Of a stretch of 20,437 nucleotides of DNA, positions 10,101 to 18,704 are shown piece by piece. Source of the DNA: Planctomycetota bacterium (GTDB taxonomy: Bacteria > Planctomycetota > Planctomycetia > Planctomycetales > Planctomycetaceae); assembly GCA_024278285.1 (NCBI GenBank), contig JAJRTM010000129.1:1-20437 (forward strand). The letters are read 5' to 3'. Each line of letters opens with the position of its first letter. Position 1 is the stretch's first letter. The notes under the pieces are model-generated. The model was given only the letters and a program-made list of their open reading frames with translations, was not told the origin of the DNA and did no database searches. Position numbers and translations under genes: made by a program.

Positions 10101-11258
10101 TCAGTAAACGGAATTACTTCTTTCCTAAGTCCACCGGGTGTATTTACGGGAAAACCAAATCGTCTCAAAGCAAATCAAGGCAAATCTTTTCAAGGTTCAA
10201 TCATCCTCGGGATGGGATTTGTATTAGAGCCTGTTGATGCAGAATCCCTTATTCTGCAAAATCCATCCAATAAGGACGTGCTGTTTCCGTATCTCAGTGG
10301 CCAAGATGTAAATTCTCGCCCGGATCAGTCCCCAAGCCGCTGGGTCATAAACTTTTTTGATTGGCCACTAAATCGTGAGACAGCATCTCGTACACATGAA
10401 GGTGCAGTTGCTAGTGATTACCCAGACTGCCTTGATATTATCACTGAAAAAGTCAAACCGGAGCGAACTCGAAAGAAGGATAATGGTGAATTTACTCTTC
10501 GGAAACCATTACCTCATAAATGGTGGATTTATGCGGAAAAACGCCCATCTCTTTACCGCATAATTGCAAATATGGACAGAGTGCTCGTGATTCCAGAGAC
10601 AACTAAATATTGTACATTTACTGTCTGCCCAACCGATATCGTTTTCTCCCACATGACCAAAATAATTACTATTCACGATATTGGTGTATTTGCTTTACTC
10701 GTATCGTCTATCCATGAATCATGGGCAAGAAAGTATTCATCGACCCTTGAAACACGTTTGAAGTATATAACAACTGACGCATTTGAAACTTTTCCTTTTC
10801 CAGATGAAATTAATTCATTAAGGGCTATCGGACAAACTTATGAAAATATACGGTCGCAGATTATGACCGTTACTTCAAAAGGTTTGACAAAGACTTTGAA
10901 CCATTTTCACGATCCCATCGAAACCGCCTCCAACATTCAAAAACTCCGCCAACTGCACGTAGAAATGGATAACGCAGTTGCCGTTTCCTACGGTTGGGAC
11001 GATCTTGATCTTGACCACGGTTTTCATGAAACCAAGCAGGGGATCCGTTACACGATCAGTGAACCGGCCCGCCGGGAAGTACTGCAACGCTTGCTCAAAC
11101 TCAACCACGAACGCTACGCAGAAGAAGTCGCCCAAGGCTTGCACGACAAGAAGAAAAAGAAAAAGGGTGGCGGGAAGCGGGTGGCGAGTGGTGGGAAAAA
11201 GAAGAAGAAAGTGGTACAAGAGGGACCGACATTGTTTGATAATGACAAGGATGTATGA
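7113..11258 (+). CDS. drmMI: DrmMI, adenine-specific DNA methyltransferase of class 1 DISARM
   Basis: A 1381-residue N6-adenine methyltransferase of the Eco57I/PglX-like type, expected to modify host DNA so that DISARM spares it. S-adenosylmethionine motif I is DMACGSGAF (residues 616-624), followed by YGVDINPLA (690 onward), and the catalytic motif IV is NPPF (879-882). The region beyond about residue 950 should carry target recognition. The N-terminal 200 residues look like a restriction nuclease fold, with PD at 117-118, but the strand that should carry ExK reads IQTY (134 Gln, 136 Tyr), so cleavage is unlikely. The extreme C-terminus is lysine-rich with two poly-Lys runs around residues 1347-1368. 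It is translationally coupled to the second Lit-like gene (TAATG). Large size and operon position fit DrmMI. Confidence 0.9.
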   Translation: MSIPRHHTEWLSLVPVSGPFLSLPVLLQAFPQGLDTHDADHARLLRLAYEEWSLVCEGRGRNRVSSTHDTAPAIHNAWINFVLTQTLEYDENLLAQGQAIPQTLQCEMDQHGVLLRPDIVLNDPITKKARLLIQTYPRSQDLNNYVAGSRWKASPDTRMAELLHATGVRLGLVTNGEHWMLVDAPKGETTGYASWFASLWREEKITLRAFRSLLSMSRFFGVADDETIETLLEKSASNQQEVTDQLGLQVRKAVEVLIQSLDKADQDHARELLEGVEETVLYESALTVMMRLVFMFCAEERELIPTKPFPVYEQNYSVSSIARQLREIADQQGEELLERRYDAWPRLLTAFRIVFGGIRHDEIHVPAYGGRMFDPDRFPFLEGRKQGTTWQETDSNPLPVDNRTVLHLLEALQLLKIKVPGGGPAEARRVSFRALDIEQIGHVYEGLLDHTAKRAGEPFLGLIGSKKKEPELPLSELEKHREKSEDDLIKYLKDHTGKTPKSIEKALLVELDAQETARFRTACQSEELWERVKPFAGLIRNDSFGYPVIITQGSVFVTAGTDRRSSGTHYTPRSLTEPIVQYTLEPLVYVGPAEGKEKSDWKLKSAADLLDLKICDMACGSGAFLVQAARYMSVRLLEAWDEAQRQHPDVPAITPEGEPSTGKPNESLVPDDPDERKVYAMRIIAQRCLYGVDINPLAVEMAKLSLWLLTLAKDMPFEFLDHAIRCGDSLVGLHDLEQLKHFSLKPDFPNEIQYGGVLENEVPEAINLRLKLESMPANTVEDIKAQEKLLAEAEEKIARLKCAADLLVAAEFWGENAKDKQEKVRHAAVVTNHYIEKGPTKEFEQKAKKERRGQKMFHWPLEFPEVIVERGGFDAFVGNPPFMGGQKITGSLSTPYRNCLVEHIAKGKRGSADLCTYFLLRACWLIKEKGNLGYIVTNTISQGDTREVGLDQLVNSEYSIQRAVPSRPWPGTANLEITHLWLRAGQWSGDFFIDDQSVNGITSFLSPPGVFTGKPNRLKANQGKSFQGSIILGMGFVLEPVDAESLILQNPSNKDVLFPYLSGQDVNSRPDQSPSRWVINFFDWPLNRETASRTHEGAVASDYPDCLDIITEKVKPERTRKKDNGEFTLRKPLPHKWWIYAEKRPSLYRIIANMDRVLVIPETTKYCTFTVCPTDIVFSHMTKIITIHDIGVFALLVSSIHESWARKYSSTLETRLKYITTDAFETFPFPDEINSLRAIGQTYENIRSQIMTVTSKGLTKTLNHFHDPIETASNIQKLRQLHVEMDNAVAVSYGWDDLDLDHGFHETKQGIRYTISEPARREVLQRLLKLNHERYAEEVAQGLHDKKKKKKGGGKRVASGGKKKKKVVQEGPTLFDNDKDV

Positions 11259-11296
11259 CGGATGGCGGATAATTTTCCCGCCACGCGCCACCCGTC
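11257..11296. repeat. G+C-rich inverted repeat in the drmMI / AlbA_2 gap
   Basis: Two nested complementary pairs, outer GACGG (11257-11261) with CCGTC (11292-11296) and inner GGCGG (11264-11268) with CCGCC (11278-11282), can form an imperfect hairpin starting at the drmMI stop codon. There is no T tract after it on the + strand, so it is not a textbook terminator. The strong G+C bias, unlike the flanking genes, suggests an intergenic repeat of the REP kind or an RNA-stability element that lowers downstream expression. Confidence 0.35.
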
Positions 11297-11332
11297 ACAC
11301 ACCACGCAGACAATTACTAAGGAGAGGGATGA

Positions 11333-13234
11333 ATGAATATACAAGATTTGCTCAACGCTCTCCAATTAGGTGAGGATAAAGACTGGGAATTCAAATCTGC
11401 TAAAGGGGGTTTGCCGGGGAGTTTGTGGGAATCGTACAGTGCGATGGCCAATACGGATGGCGGTTGCATTGTGCTGGGTGTCAAGGAGTCAGGCGAGGGC
11501 GAGTTTGAAGTACAGGGGTTAGACAGCCCTGATCAACTGGAGCAGAATTTCTGGGATCTTGCCAATAACCGGAACAAGGTGAGTCTCAATCTGCTCTCGA
11601 ACGACGATGTGCAGATTGTGCAGGTTGAAGAGAAGCAAGTTCTTGTCATTCAGATTCGCAGGGCAACTCGAAAAGAACGTCCTGTGTACGTGGGGCAGAA
11701 CCCGCTGACAGGAACGTATCGTCGCTATCGTGAAGGGGATTACAAATGTAGCCAGGACGAAGTAGGAAGAATGCTGGCTGACCAATCGGAACAACCAGCC
11801 GACAGTTTGATCCTTGCGAATTTCGGGATGGACGATCTAGATAAAAAAAGTCTGGAACAATACCGCAACCGATTTGTCTCTCGTTCTCCTGCTCATCCGT
11901 GGTTGAAAGAAAGTGATCAAGTACTTCTCGAAAAACTGGGAGGCTGGAGAAATGATCGCCAAACGGGTGAATCGGGGCTGACTGTTGCCGGGTTACTGAT
12001 GTTTGGTAAAGACGAAGCAATTCGTGATCCCGACGGGGTGCCTCAATACAACGTTGATTACCGAGAGCATCTTTCTGATGATCCAGATGTGCGGTGGACC
12101 GACCGTATCACTTTGGATGGCACATGGTCGGGCAATGTTTTTCAGTTTTATCAGCGAGTCATTACACGGTTGCTGGCTGACCTCAAGGTGCCTTTCCAGA
12201 TGGGGAAAGAGTTGTTTCGTAAAGATGAAACAATCGTCCATGAAGCGATTCGCGAGGCGTTCGTCAATGCTTTGGTGCACGCTGATTATCGGGGGCAAGG
12301 CGGTGTCGTCATTCAAAAATATCGAGATCGGTTCGAGCTTTCAAACCCTGGTACTTTGCTATTGTCTATTGAACAGATTCTTCAGGGCGGGATTAGCGAG
12401 TGCCGAAATAAATCGCTTCAGTTGATGTTCCAACAAATTGGTGGTGGAGAAAAAGCAGGTTCGGGAATTGACAAAATTCGACAGGGCTGGGCATCGCAGA
12501 AGTGGCGGTGGCCCATCATTCAAGGAAAGGTTCAGCCGGATCGGGTTAAACTGACTCTTCCCATGGTGAGTTTACTGCCGGAAGAATCGCTTCAACGTCT
12601 CGAAGCAGTTTTGGGGAAAAATCTCGGTGAACTAGACAGGCATGAAGTTCAGGCGATTGTCACAGCGGAGGTTGAACAATCTGTAACGAATTTACGGCTT
12701 CAGCAATTCTCACATCAGCACTCAGCCGATATCTCCAGGGTGCTTCAAGGCCTTGTTTCAAAGAAACTGCTCGTGAAGGATGGCTACGGCAGATGGGCAT
12801 CGTATCGTCTTTCTCCGGACAAATTTCCACCTAAAGTGGAAGGGGCCAGCAGCTCCGCACATAGCGACGTTAGCTCCGCACGTAGCGACGTTAGCTCCGC
12901 ACGTAACGACGATAGCTCCGCACATAACGACGATAGCTCCGCACATAACGATGTCAACACAGACGATCCAGAACTGTTAGAAATAGCTCGTCCAGCAAGG
13001 GAAAAAAGCCGCCTTCCACCGGAAGAAATGGCAAAGATAATACTTCTCTTGTGTAAAAGGCGTTTTCTTACACTTGAGCAAATCAGTTTACTTCTTGAAC
13101 GAAATCAAAACAGCATACGGCAGCGGCATCTTAAAAAATTGATCAATGAACAGGTACTACAACTACGTTATCCCGATGAGCCAACGCATCCCGATCAAGC
13201 ATACACGACAAACATCAAAGAGAATGAATCATGA
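11333..13234 (+). CDS. AlbA_2 (Schlafen-type) ATP-binding protein with GHKL domain and C-terminal winged helix
   Basis: A 633-residue protein of the family often labelled 'ATP-binding protein' or 'putative transcriptional regulator'. Residues 10-130 form an AlbA_2 domain (WEFK at 18-21, ANTDGG at 39-44). Around residues 300-400 is a GHKL ATPase domain of the HATPase_c_4 type, with EAFVNALVHADY (Glu308, Asn312) and a 'GSGID' box. A serine/alanine-rich linker with a 21-base tandem repeat (residues 507-541) leads to a probable helix-turn-helix domain at about 560-630. The start is well supported by AAGGAG nine bases before the ATG. The gene ends with ATGA overlapping drmA. It is not a core DISARM gene; as an inference it could be a nucleic-acid sensor or regulator of the system. 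Its exact job is unknown. Confidence 0.8.
   Translation: MNIQDLLNALQLGEDKDWEFKSAKGGLPGSLWESYSAMANTDGGCIVLGVKESGEGEFEVQGLDSPDQLEQNFWDLANNRNKVSLNLLSNDDVQIVQVEEKQVLVIQIRRATRKERPVYVGQNPLTGTYRRYREGDYKCSQDEVGRMLADQSEQPADSLILANFGMDDLDKKSLEQYRNRFVSRSPAHPWLKESDQVLLEKLGGWRNDRQTGESGLTVAGLLMFGKDEAIRDPDGVPQYNVDYREHLSDDPDVRWTDRITLDGTWSGNVFQFYQRVITRLLADLKVPFQMGKELFRKDETIVHEAIREAFVNALVHADYRGQGGVVIQKYRDRFELSNPGTLLLSIEQILQGGISECRNKSLQLMFQQIGGGEKAGSGIDKIRQGWASQKWRWPIIQGKVQPDRVKLTLPMVSLLPEESLQRLEAVLGKNLGELDRHEVQAIVTAEVEQSVTNLRLQQFSHQHSADISRVLQGLVSKKLLVKDGYGRWASYRLSPDKFPPKVEGASSSAHSDVSSARSDVSSARNDDSSAHNDDSSAHNDVNTDDPELLEIARPAREKSRLPPEEMAKIILLLCKRRFLTLEQISLLLERNQNSIRQRHLKKLINEQVLQLRYPDEPTHPDQAYTTNIKENES
12851..12955 (+). 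repeat. Five tandem 21-base repeats inside the AlbA_2 gene
   Basis: Five head-to-tail units of 21 bases (12851-12871, 12872-12892, 12893-12913, 12914-12934, 12935-12955), in frame, encode variants of the heptapeptide SSAHSDV (SSAHSDV, SSARSDV, SSARNDD, SSAHNDD, SSAHNDV). The unit is a multiple of three, so gain or loss of copies changes linker length without breaking the frame. It lies between the ATPase domain and the C-terminal winged helix and is hydrophilic, so it is probably a flexible linker. Confidence 0.9.
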
Positions 13235-16200
13235 CGGAGAATATTCTGGCCGAGATACCGAACCAGGCTGAGCTTCGAGCCGAGCTTGAAGCGATGGTGT
13301 TGGGCGATTTGCTTGGTCCTTCGGGGGGAGACAGTGAAGAATTAACCGAACGCAACGTGCGGGATCGTTATCTTGCAGGCGTGTTAGCACCGAGCAGGTC
13401 GGGAGTAGATTCTCATGCTGCCCCCGAAGAAGAGGATGACGAAGATATCCCGCTGATCCCTGATGAACTGGCTGTAGGGGGGATGGATTCCGCAGATGAT
13501 GGATCCACGGATCGAGATGTCCCTGTGGCCGCTGGCATGCTGCCCTCTTCGATTGGGATGACATTTTGTGTTGATGCAAATACCAAAGCAATTAAAGTCT
13601 CTACTTCTTGGGGGCATTATAAACGGGAAGTACGGGAAGATCAGATCAATGAGCGGACAGGGAATCCTGTTCGTGTCTGGCAGCGGTATAGCCGAGGTGG
13701 TGTTGTAGAAATTCCACTTACTGCTGGGCCGATTAAGGCGACTGCACCAGATTCGGAATTTCCTGAAATTTATGTGCAGGGACAAGTTCGCCATCGAGAT
13801 CATCACATTGTCGTCACTCTGTTTCTGGTGAATGCTCAGGAATCGGTGCGTATCAACAAGGATGAAGCACATATTTTCCAGCCGGAATTAAAGGTTCAAG
13901 GTGTGGATGGTGATTCGATCTTTATCAAGCGAATGACGGTGGGATCGAACGATGATCTTGAAGAGCGTTTGACAGCAATGTTGTATCGACATCAAGTGGA
14001 GTTTGCTGTCGGGCATAGTGTGAGTGTTCATGCTGAGGTTTCCGAGGAATCATCTGATCGAGCCGTCCTGATTCAGACAGAAATCATTCCTCGGTATGAA
14101 GTTCCCCGTACTGCCCCACCAACAGAAGAAAGTGTTGACGAAAATCCTGCTTTTGCCAAGCTCGCAGGACTGGTCCTTGATATGAAGGAACTTCACGAAG
14201 CAGATTCCAAGACATTACAGAAGATGCTGAAACCGTTGGTAACCGCTTATGGAGAATGGATTGATGGCGAAGCAGCGAAGTTGAACGATCCCAACGAAGG
14301 GTTGTCTCAGTTTGGCGATGCTCCTCAAGTTGCCATCGATAATTGCCGTTTGACTCTCAAGAGAATTCAAGGCGGATTGCAACTGTTGAAAGAAGATAGC
14401 CAAGCCGCTGATGCGTTCCAATTTATGAATCAAGCGATGTGGCACCAACGGACACATTCGATCTTGGCAGAAAAAATTCGCCGTGGAGAGCAGCCTGAAT
14501 TCGACAAGGAAATTGATCAAACCAAAAACCGCAGTTGGCGTTCATTTCAGATTGCGTTCATTCTGCTTAATTTAGAGGGTGTAACAAAACTCGACCACCC
14601 TGATCGTGGCGAAGGCCCGGAGGCACTTTGCGATCTGTTATTCTTTCCTACTGGTGGTGGTAAAACTGAAGCGTACCTGGGTCTTTCAGCTTACACGATG
14701 GGACTACGGCGGCTACAGGGTGTCATCGCAGGTCGTGTTGGCGACGAAGGAGTCGCTGTTTTGATGCGGTACACATTACGACTGCTGACGATTCAGCAAT
14801 TTCAGCGAGCAACGGCTCTGATTTGTGCTTGTGAATTCATCCGTCGCAAGTCTCTTGAGTCAGGGGATGCCCGTTGGGGCAAGTCTCCTTTTCGCATAGG
14901 ATTGTGGGTGGGCCGTAAAACAACTCCCAATCGTACCGATGATGCTGTTGAAGCAATCAAGCAGGCTCGTGGTAATCAATATGGTGGAGGCTCAGGAATT
15001 GGGACGCCGTATCAATTAACGGCCTGCCCCTGGTGTGGCAGTGCTATCGATGCAGGCAAACATCTTGAAGCAAAGCCATATCCACAAGGATCGGGGAGAA
15101 CGATAACGTATTGTGGCGATAAGCACGGATTATGTCTTTTTAGTCGTCGCCAAGCACCAGAAGAAGGTTTGCCAATTGTGGTGGTTGATGAAGAGATTTA
15201 CCGCCGATTGCCAACTCTGCTGATTGCTACAGTGGATAAGTTCGCCCAGATGCCATGGAAAGGTGAAGTGCAAATGTTGTTTGGGCAAGTCGATGGCGTT
15301 TGCGAACGACATGGTTTCAAATCACCAGAGATTGAAGACTCTACATTCCACCCCAAATCAAAGTTCGGCCTGCCACCTGCAAAACTGTTGGATCATCCCC
15401 AGCTTCGACCACCAGACCTCATTATCCAGGACGAATTGCACCTTATCAGTGGTCCACTGGGAACGCTGGTTGGTCTGTATGAAACAGCCATCGACAAACT
15501 CTGTACGTGGGAAGTTGATGGAAAGAATGTGAGGCCTAAGGTTATTGCATCAACAGCGACAATCAAAAATGCAGACGTGCAGGTTCGCAGTTTATTTTTG
15601 AGGACAGTAAATATTTTTCCACCCCCCGGTTTGGATGTGCGGGATAATTTCTTCTCATTGCAAAAGGAACCGACCGATGAAGACTTTGGACGACTCTATA
15701 TTGGTGTCTGTTCTCCTGGGCGTAGATTGAAAGCGGTATTGATTCAAGTTTACGTATCACTGCTTTGTTCTGCCCAGTCTCTTTACGAAAAATATGGCAA
15801 AGAAATTGACCCTTGGATGACTCTTGTGGGGTACTTCAACTCTATGCGAGAACTTGGTGGAATGAGGCGTCTGGTGGATGACAGTATTTATACCCGCTGC
15901 CAAAAACAAGATCGACGAGGTTTGGCAAAGCGGTATCTCAATGGGAATTATCTGGGGGAATTAACGAGTCGCATGAGGTCGGAAGAAATTCCTAAAACTC
16001 TTGACCGTTTGGAGTCGGTATTTGACCCGGCACTTGAAGAACTGAGAGCGGAAGCCTACAAAACGAAAAACTTTCAGAACGTTCCTCAAAAACCGATTGA
16101 TGTGTTACTCGCTACAAATATGATTTCTGTAGGTGTGGATGTTAGCCGATTGGGACTGATGGTTGTTGCCGGTCAACCAAAAGCAACAGCGGAATATATT

Positions 16201-16845
16201 CAAGCAACAAGTCGTGTCGGTCGTGCATTTCCCGGCTTGGTTGTCACGGTGTTCAACTGGGCGAGACCTCGGGATTTATCTCACTATGAAACTTTCGAGC
16301 ATTATCACTCATCCTTCTACAAGCATGTGGAGCCTCTGTCAGTAACACCCTTCTCACCGGGAGCTTTACAGCGTGGTTTAGCGGGGCTTCTGGTATCACT
16401 CGTACGGCTACGTAGCACGGAGTTTAATTCAAATGATTCTGCATCGAAGATTTCAACCAGCAATCCTTATGTGCAAGAAGCCATTGATACGATAGTCAAA
16501 CGTGCTGAGTTAATCGGGGATAACACGAAGACTGGTGATTACTGTCGGGCGGAACTTCTGAGTAAGGCTGATATGTGGCAAGCAGAAGCTCAGAATAGAG
16601 CAGGGGGTAGAACACTGACGTACAAGAAGGGGTTTGGTAAGGGAGTAAAAAAAGGTACGACAGTCAGCCTGCTTCAAAGTCCCGGTCTTGAACGATGGGA
16701 GGAGTTTACTTGTTTGAATTCGCTGCGAGAAGTCGAGCCTCCAGTGAAATTCATCATCAATGATGGAGGAATGGATACAGGAAGCGAAGAAGAGACTAAC
16801 GAGCAGGATAAACCTGACACAATAGAACAAAAGGAGGGGGAATAA
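13231..16845 (+). CDS. drmA: DrmA, DISARM superfamily 2 helicase
   Basis: A 1204-residue helicase, one of the two core proteins common to all DISARM types; with DrmB it forms the complex thought to bind and remodel phage DNA. Motifs seen: Walker A FFPTGGGKT (residues 471-479), Walker B DELH (734-737), 'ASTAT' as motif III, and motif VI QATSRVGR (991-998) after 'ATNMISVGVDVSRL'. A possible zinc-binding insert has Cys599, Cys602, Cys628 and Cys634 between motifs I and II. The first 400 residues have no recognisable domain and include acidic stretches. The ATG overlaps the stop of the AlbA_2 gene by four bases, and drmB follows after two bases. No damage is seen. Confidence 0.93.
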   Translation: MTENILAEIPNQAELRAELEAMVLGDLLGPSGGDSEELTERNVRDRYLAGVLAPSRSGVDSHAAPEEEDDEDIPLIPDELAVGGMDSADDGSTDRDVPVAAGMLPSSIGMTFCVDANTKAIKVSTSWGHYKREVREDQINERTGNPVRVWQRYSRGGVVEIPLTAGPIKATAPDSEFPEIYVQGQVRHRDHHIVVTLFLVNAQESVRINKDEAHIFQPELKVQGVDGDSIFIKRMTVGSNDDLEERLTAMLYRHQVEFAVGHSVSVHAEVSEESSDRAVLIQTEIIPRYEVPRTAPPTEESVDENPAFAKLAGLVLDMKELHEADSKTLQKMLKPLVTAYGEWIDGEAAKLNDPNEGLSQFGDAPQVAIDNCRLTLKRIQGGLQLLKEDSQAADAFQFMNQAMWHQRTHSILAEKIRRGEQPEFDKEIDQTKNRSWRSFQIAFILLNLEGVTKLDHPDRGEGPEALCDLLFFPTGGGKTEAYLGLSAYTMGLRRLQGVIAGRVGDEGVAVLMRYTLRLLTIQQFQRATALICACEFIRRKSLESGDARWGKSPFRIGLWVGRKTTPNRTDDAVEAIKQARGNQYGGGSGIGTPYQLTACPWCGSAIDAGKHLEAKPYPQGSGRTITYCGDKHGLCLFSRRQAPEEGLPIVVVDEEIYRRLPTLLIATVDKFAQMPWKGEVQMLFGQVDGVCERHGFKSPEIEDSTFHPKSKFGLPPAKLLDHPQLRPPDLIIQDELHLISGPLGTLVGLYETAIDKLCTWEVDGKNVRPKVIASTATIKNADVQVRSLFLRTVNIFPPPGLDVRDNFFSLQKEPTDEDFGRLYIGVCSPGRRLKAVLIQVYVSLLCSAQSLYEKYGKEIDPWMTLVGYFNSMRELGGMRRLVDDSIYTRCQKQDRRGLAKRYLNGNYLGELTSRMRSEEIPKTLDRLESVFDPALEELRAEAYKTKNFQNVPQKPIDVLLATNMISVGVDVSRLGLMVVAGQPKATAEYIQATSRVGRAFPGLVVTVFNWARPRDLSHYETFEHYHSSFYKHVEPLSVTPFSPGALQRGLAGLLVSLVRLRSTEFNSNDSASKISTSNPYVQEAIDTIVKRAELIGDNTKTGDYCRAELLSKADMWQAEAQNRAGGRTLTYKKGFGKGVKKGTTVSLLQSPGLERWEEFTCLNSLREVEPPVKFIINDGGMDTGSEEETNEQDKPDTIEQKEGE

Positions 16846-16847
16846 TT

Positions 16848-18698
16848 ATGTCGAATTCTTCCCACATGAAAAGGTCTGAAGTCGGTGAAGTTCGTCCAAG
16901 TCAAACACTGACTACATATGGCGTTGGTTCACTCGTTGATCTTCCCAATATGTCAGTTATCGTGATGGGCATAGACGATTGGCCAGCCCAGCATGCAACT
17001 GAGATTGCTGAAGAGCGTCTGCTGTTATCGGCCCAGTCAATTCTCGGGCCACAGGTTTCACGATTTCTAACACCACCTCGTGGCTCCGATTCAGTTGGAG
17101 CACAATCGAATTGGTTTGATGAGTCACAACAGATTGGTATCCCGGTTGCCCCTTTCCCACGCTGGATGGTCTGCACTCGCTGCCGATTACTTGCACCACT
17201 TAAGTCGGGACTATTTGAGAGCCAACAGCCTGCTTATCGACCAGATAAAGCATGTTATGTTCATCATTGCAATCCGAAGGGGCGTCCGCCATTGGTGATT
17301 CCAGCCCGATTTTTAGTAACATGTGAGCATGGGCATTTGGATGATTTCCCCTGGCTGGAATTTGTCCATCGTGGTCCAAGCGACTGCAACGGTCCATTAA
17401 GATTACACGAATTCGGGCCATCTGGAGAAATGGCAGACGTGACCGTGTTCTGTGACAAATGCGAAGCTAGTAGGAGGCTGGCTGAAGTCGTTGGCCCACA
17501 GGGAGCAAAGCAAATGCCTCCTTGCACTGGTAGGCAACCCCACCTGCGAGATCCTGGCTCCAATGATTGCGACTGTGAAGGAGTCAGACCAATTGCATTG
17601 GGTGCATCTAACTTATGGTTCCCAGTTTTGATCTCAGCATTATCAGTTCCACAAGCTACTGATGAACTTGGGCGACTTATTGAAGAGAATTGGGTTATAT
17701 TAGAGAAAGCTGTAAGCCTCGATGTACTTCAGGCATTCCGGCAGATCGGCCAATTAAAAGAGTTGACCAAATACACCGATGAGCAAATTTGGAAAAAACT
17801 CCAAGAGAAAAATGAGGGGATTGATAAAGAAATTGAGGAGCCGGATGATCTAAAGACCCCTGAATGGAAGGTTTTCTCGAATCCATCTAATGCCAAAGAA
17901 GGACGAAATTTTAAGCTACGTCCTGTTGATCCACCTAAAGAATTCATTCAGTTCTTTGAGAAGATCGTATTGGTTGAGAAATTACGTGAAGTTCGAGCAC
18001 TTGTCGGATTCACACGAATTATGTCACCAAGAGATTTCGATAATCCTGCTGACCTTCCCGAAGAGCGACGTGCCAGTATTTCACGCAAGAAACCGACATG
18101 GATTCCTGCTAGTGAGACTCGTGGTGAAGGCATATTTTTCCAGTTTGACGAACAAAAAATCCAGGATTGGGTGAATAGTAATCAGGCATATGATCATGAG
18201 TTTGAGAGCGGGCATCGAACATGGCGTGCTTCCAAGGGTCTTGACCCCGAGATTGGTTACCCCGGTATTCGATATGTCTTGTTACACTCGTTTGCTCACT
18301 CACTTATTCGTCAACTTGCTATCGAGTGTGGGTACACTTCAGCATCGATTTCGGAGAGAATCTACTCAAAAAATCCATCTGAAGGAGAGCCAATGGCAGG
18401 CGTGTTGATCTATACCTCAGCGTCAGACAGCGAAGGGACTTTGGGGGGACTTTGTACTCTTGGTGAACCTGACAAACTTGGACGGCACATCAAGCGTGCT
18501 TTGGAAAAAGTGAGTCTTTGCTCTTCAGACCCCTTGTGCTCTGAACATCTAGTGAATGGTGGGGAAACATTGCACGGAGCATCATGTCATGCTTGTTCAT
18601 TTCTGCCAGAAACATCTTGCGAACGTGGTAACAAATATTTAGATCGCTCTTCTCTCGTTCCTACTATGGAGAGGGCGGATGTCGCCTTCTTTGGGTAA
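16848..18698 (+). CDS. drmB: DrmB, DUF1998-containing DISARM protein
   Basis: A 616-residue partner of DrmA. The N-terminus has the typical 'VRPSQTLTTYGVGSLVDLP' start of DrmB, then Cys109 and Cys112 as a first zinc-knuckle pair. The C-terminal DUF1998 domain (about residues 465-600) shows 'LLHSFAHSLIRQLA', 'GVLIYTSASDSEGTLGGL' and a closing cysteine set including Cys580, Cys583 and Cys591. It carries no ATPase motifs of its own; in known systems it works with the helicase and supports DNA binding. An AAGGAGGGGG ribosome binding site, the strongest in the window, lies just before the ATG and inside the end of drmA, suggesting high DrmB output. drmC begins six bases after its stop. Length and motifs are normal. 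Confidence 0.93.
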   Translation: MSNSSHMKRSEVGEVRPSQTLTTYGVGSLVDLPNMSVIVMGIDDWPAQHATEIAEERLLLSAQSILGPQVSRFLTPPRGSDSVGAQSNWFDESQQIGIPVAPFPRWMVCTRCRLLAPLKSGLFESQQPAYRPDKACYVHHCNPKGRPPLVIPARFLVTCEHGHLDDFPWLEFVHRGPSDCNGPLRLHEFGPSGEMADVTVFCDKCEASRRLAEVVGPQGAKQMPPCTGRQPHLRDPGSNDCDCEGVRPIALGASNLWFPVLISALSVPQATDELGRLIEENWVILEKAVSLDVLQAFRQIGQLKELTKYTDEQIWKKLQEKNEGIDKEIEEPDDLKTPEWKVFSNPSNAKEGRNFKLRPVDPPKEFIQFFEKIVLVEKLREVRALVGFTRIMSPRDFDNPADLPEERRASISRKKPTWIPASETRGEGIFFQFDEQKIQDWVNSNQAYDHEFESGHRTWRASKGLDPEIGYPGIRYVLLHSFAHSLIRQLAIECGYTSASISERIYSKNPSEGEPMAGVLIYTSASDSEGTLGGLCTLGEPDKLGRHIKRALEKVSLCSSDPLCSEHLVNGGETLHGASCHACSFLPETSCERGNKYLDRSSLVPTMERADVAFFG

Positions 18699-18704
18699 AT
18701 TTTC

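Noticed and set aside
7113..11258. BREX PglX methyltransferase
   Set aside because: The methyltransferase type is similar, but no PglZ, BrxC or BrxL is present and the neighbours drmA and drmB define DISARM.
12851..12955. CRISPR-like array
   Set aside because: The repeats are directly adjacent with no spacers, are 21 bases long and lie in frame inside a coding gene.
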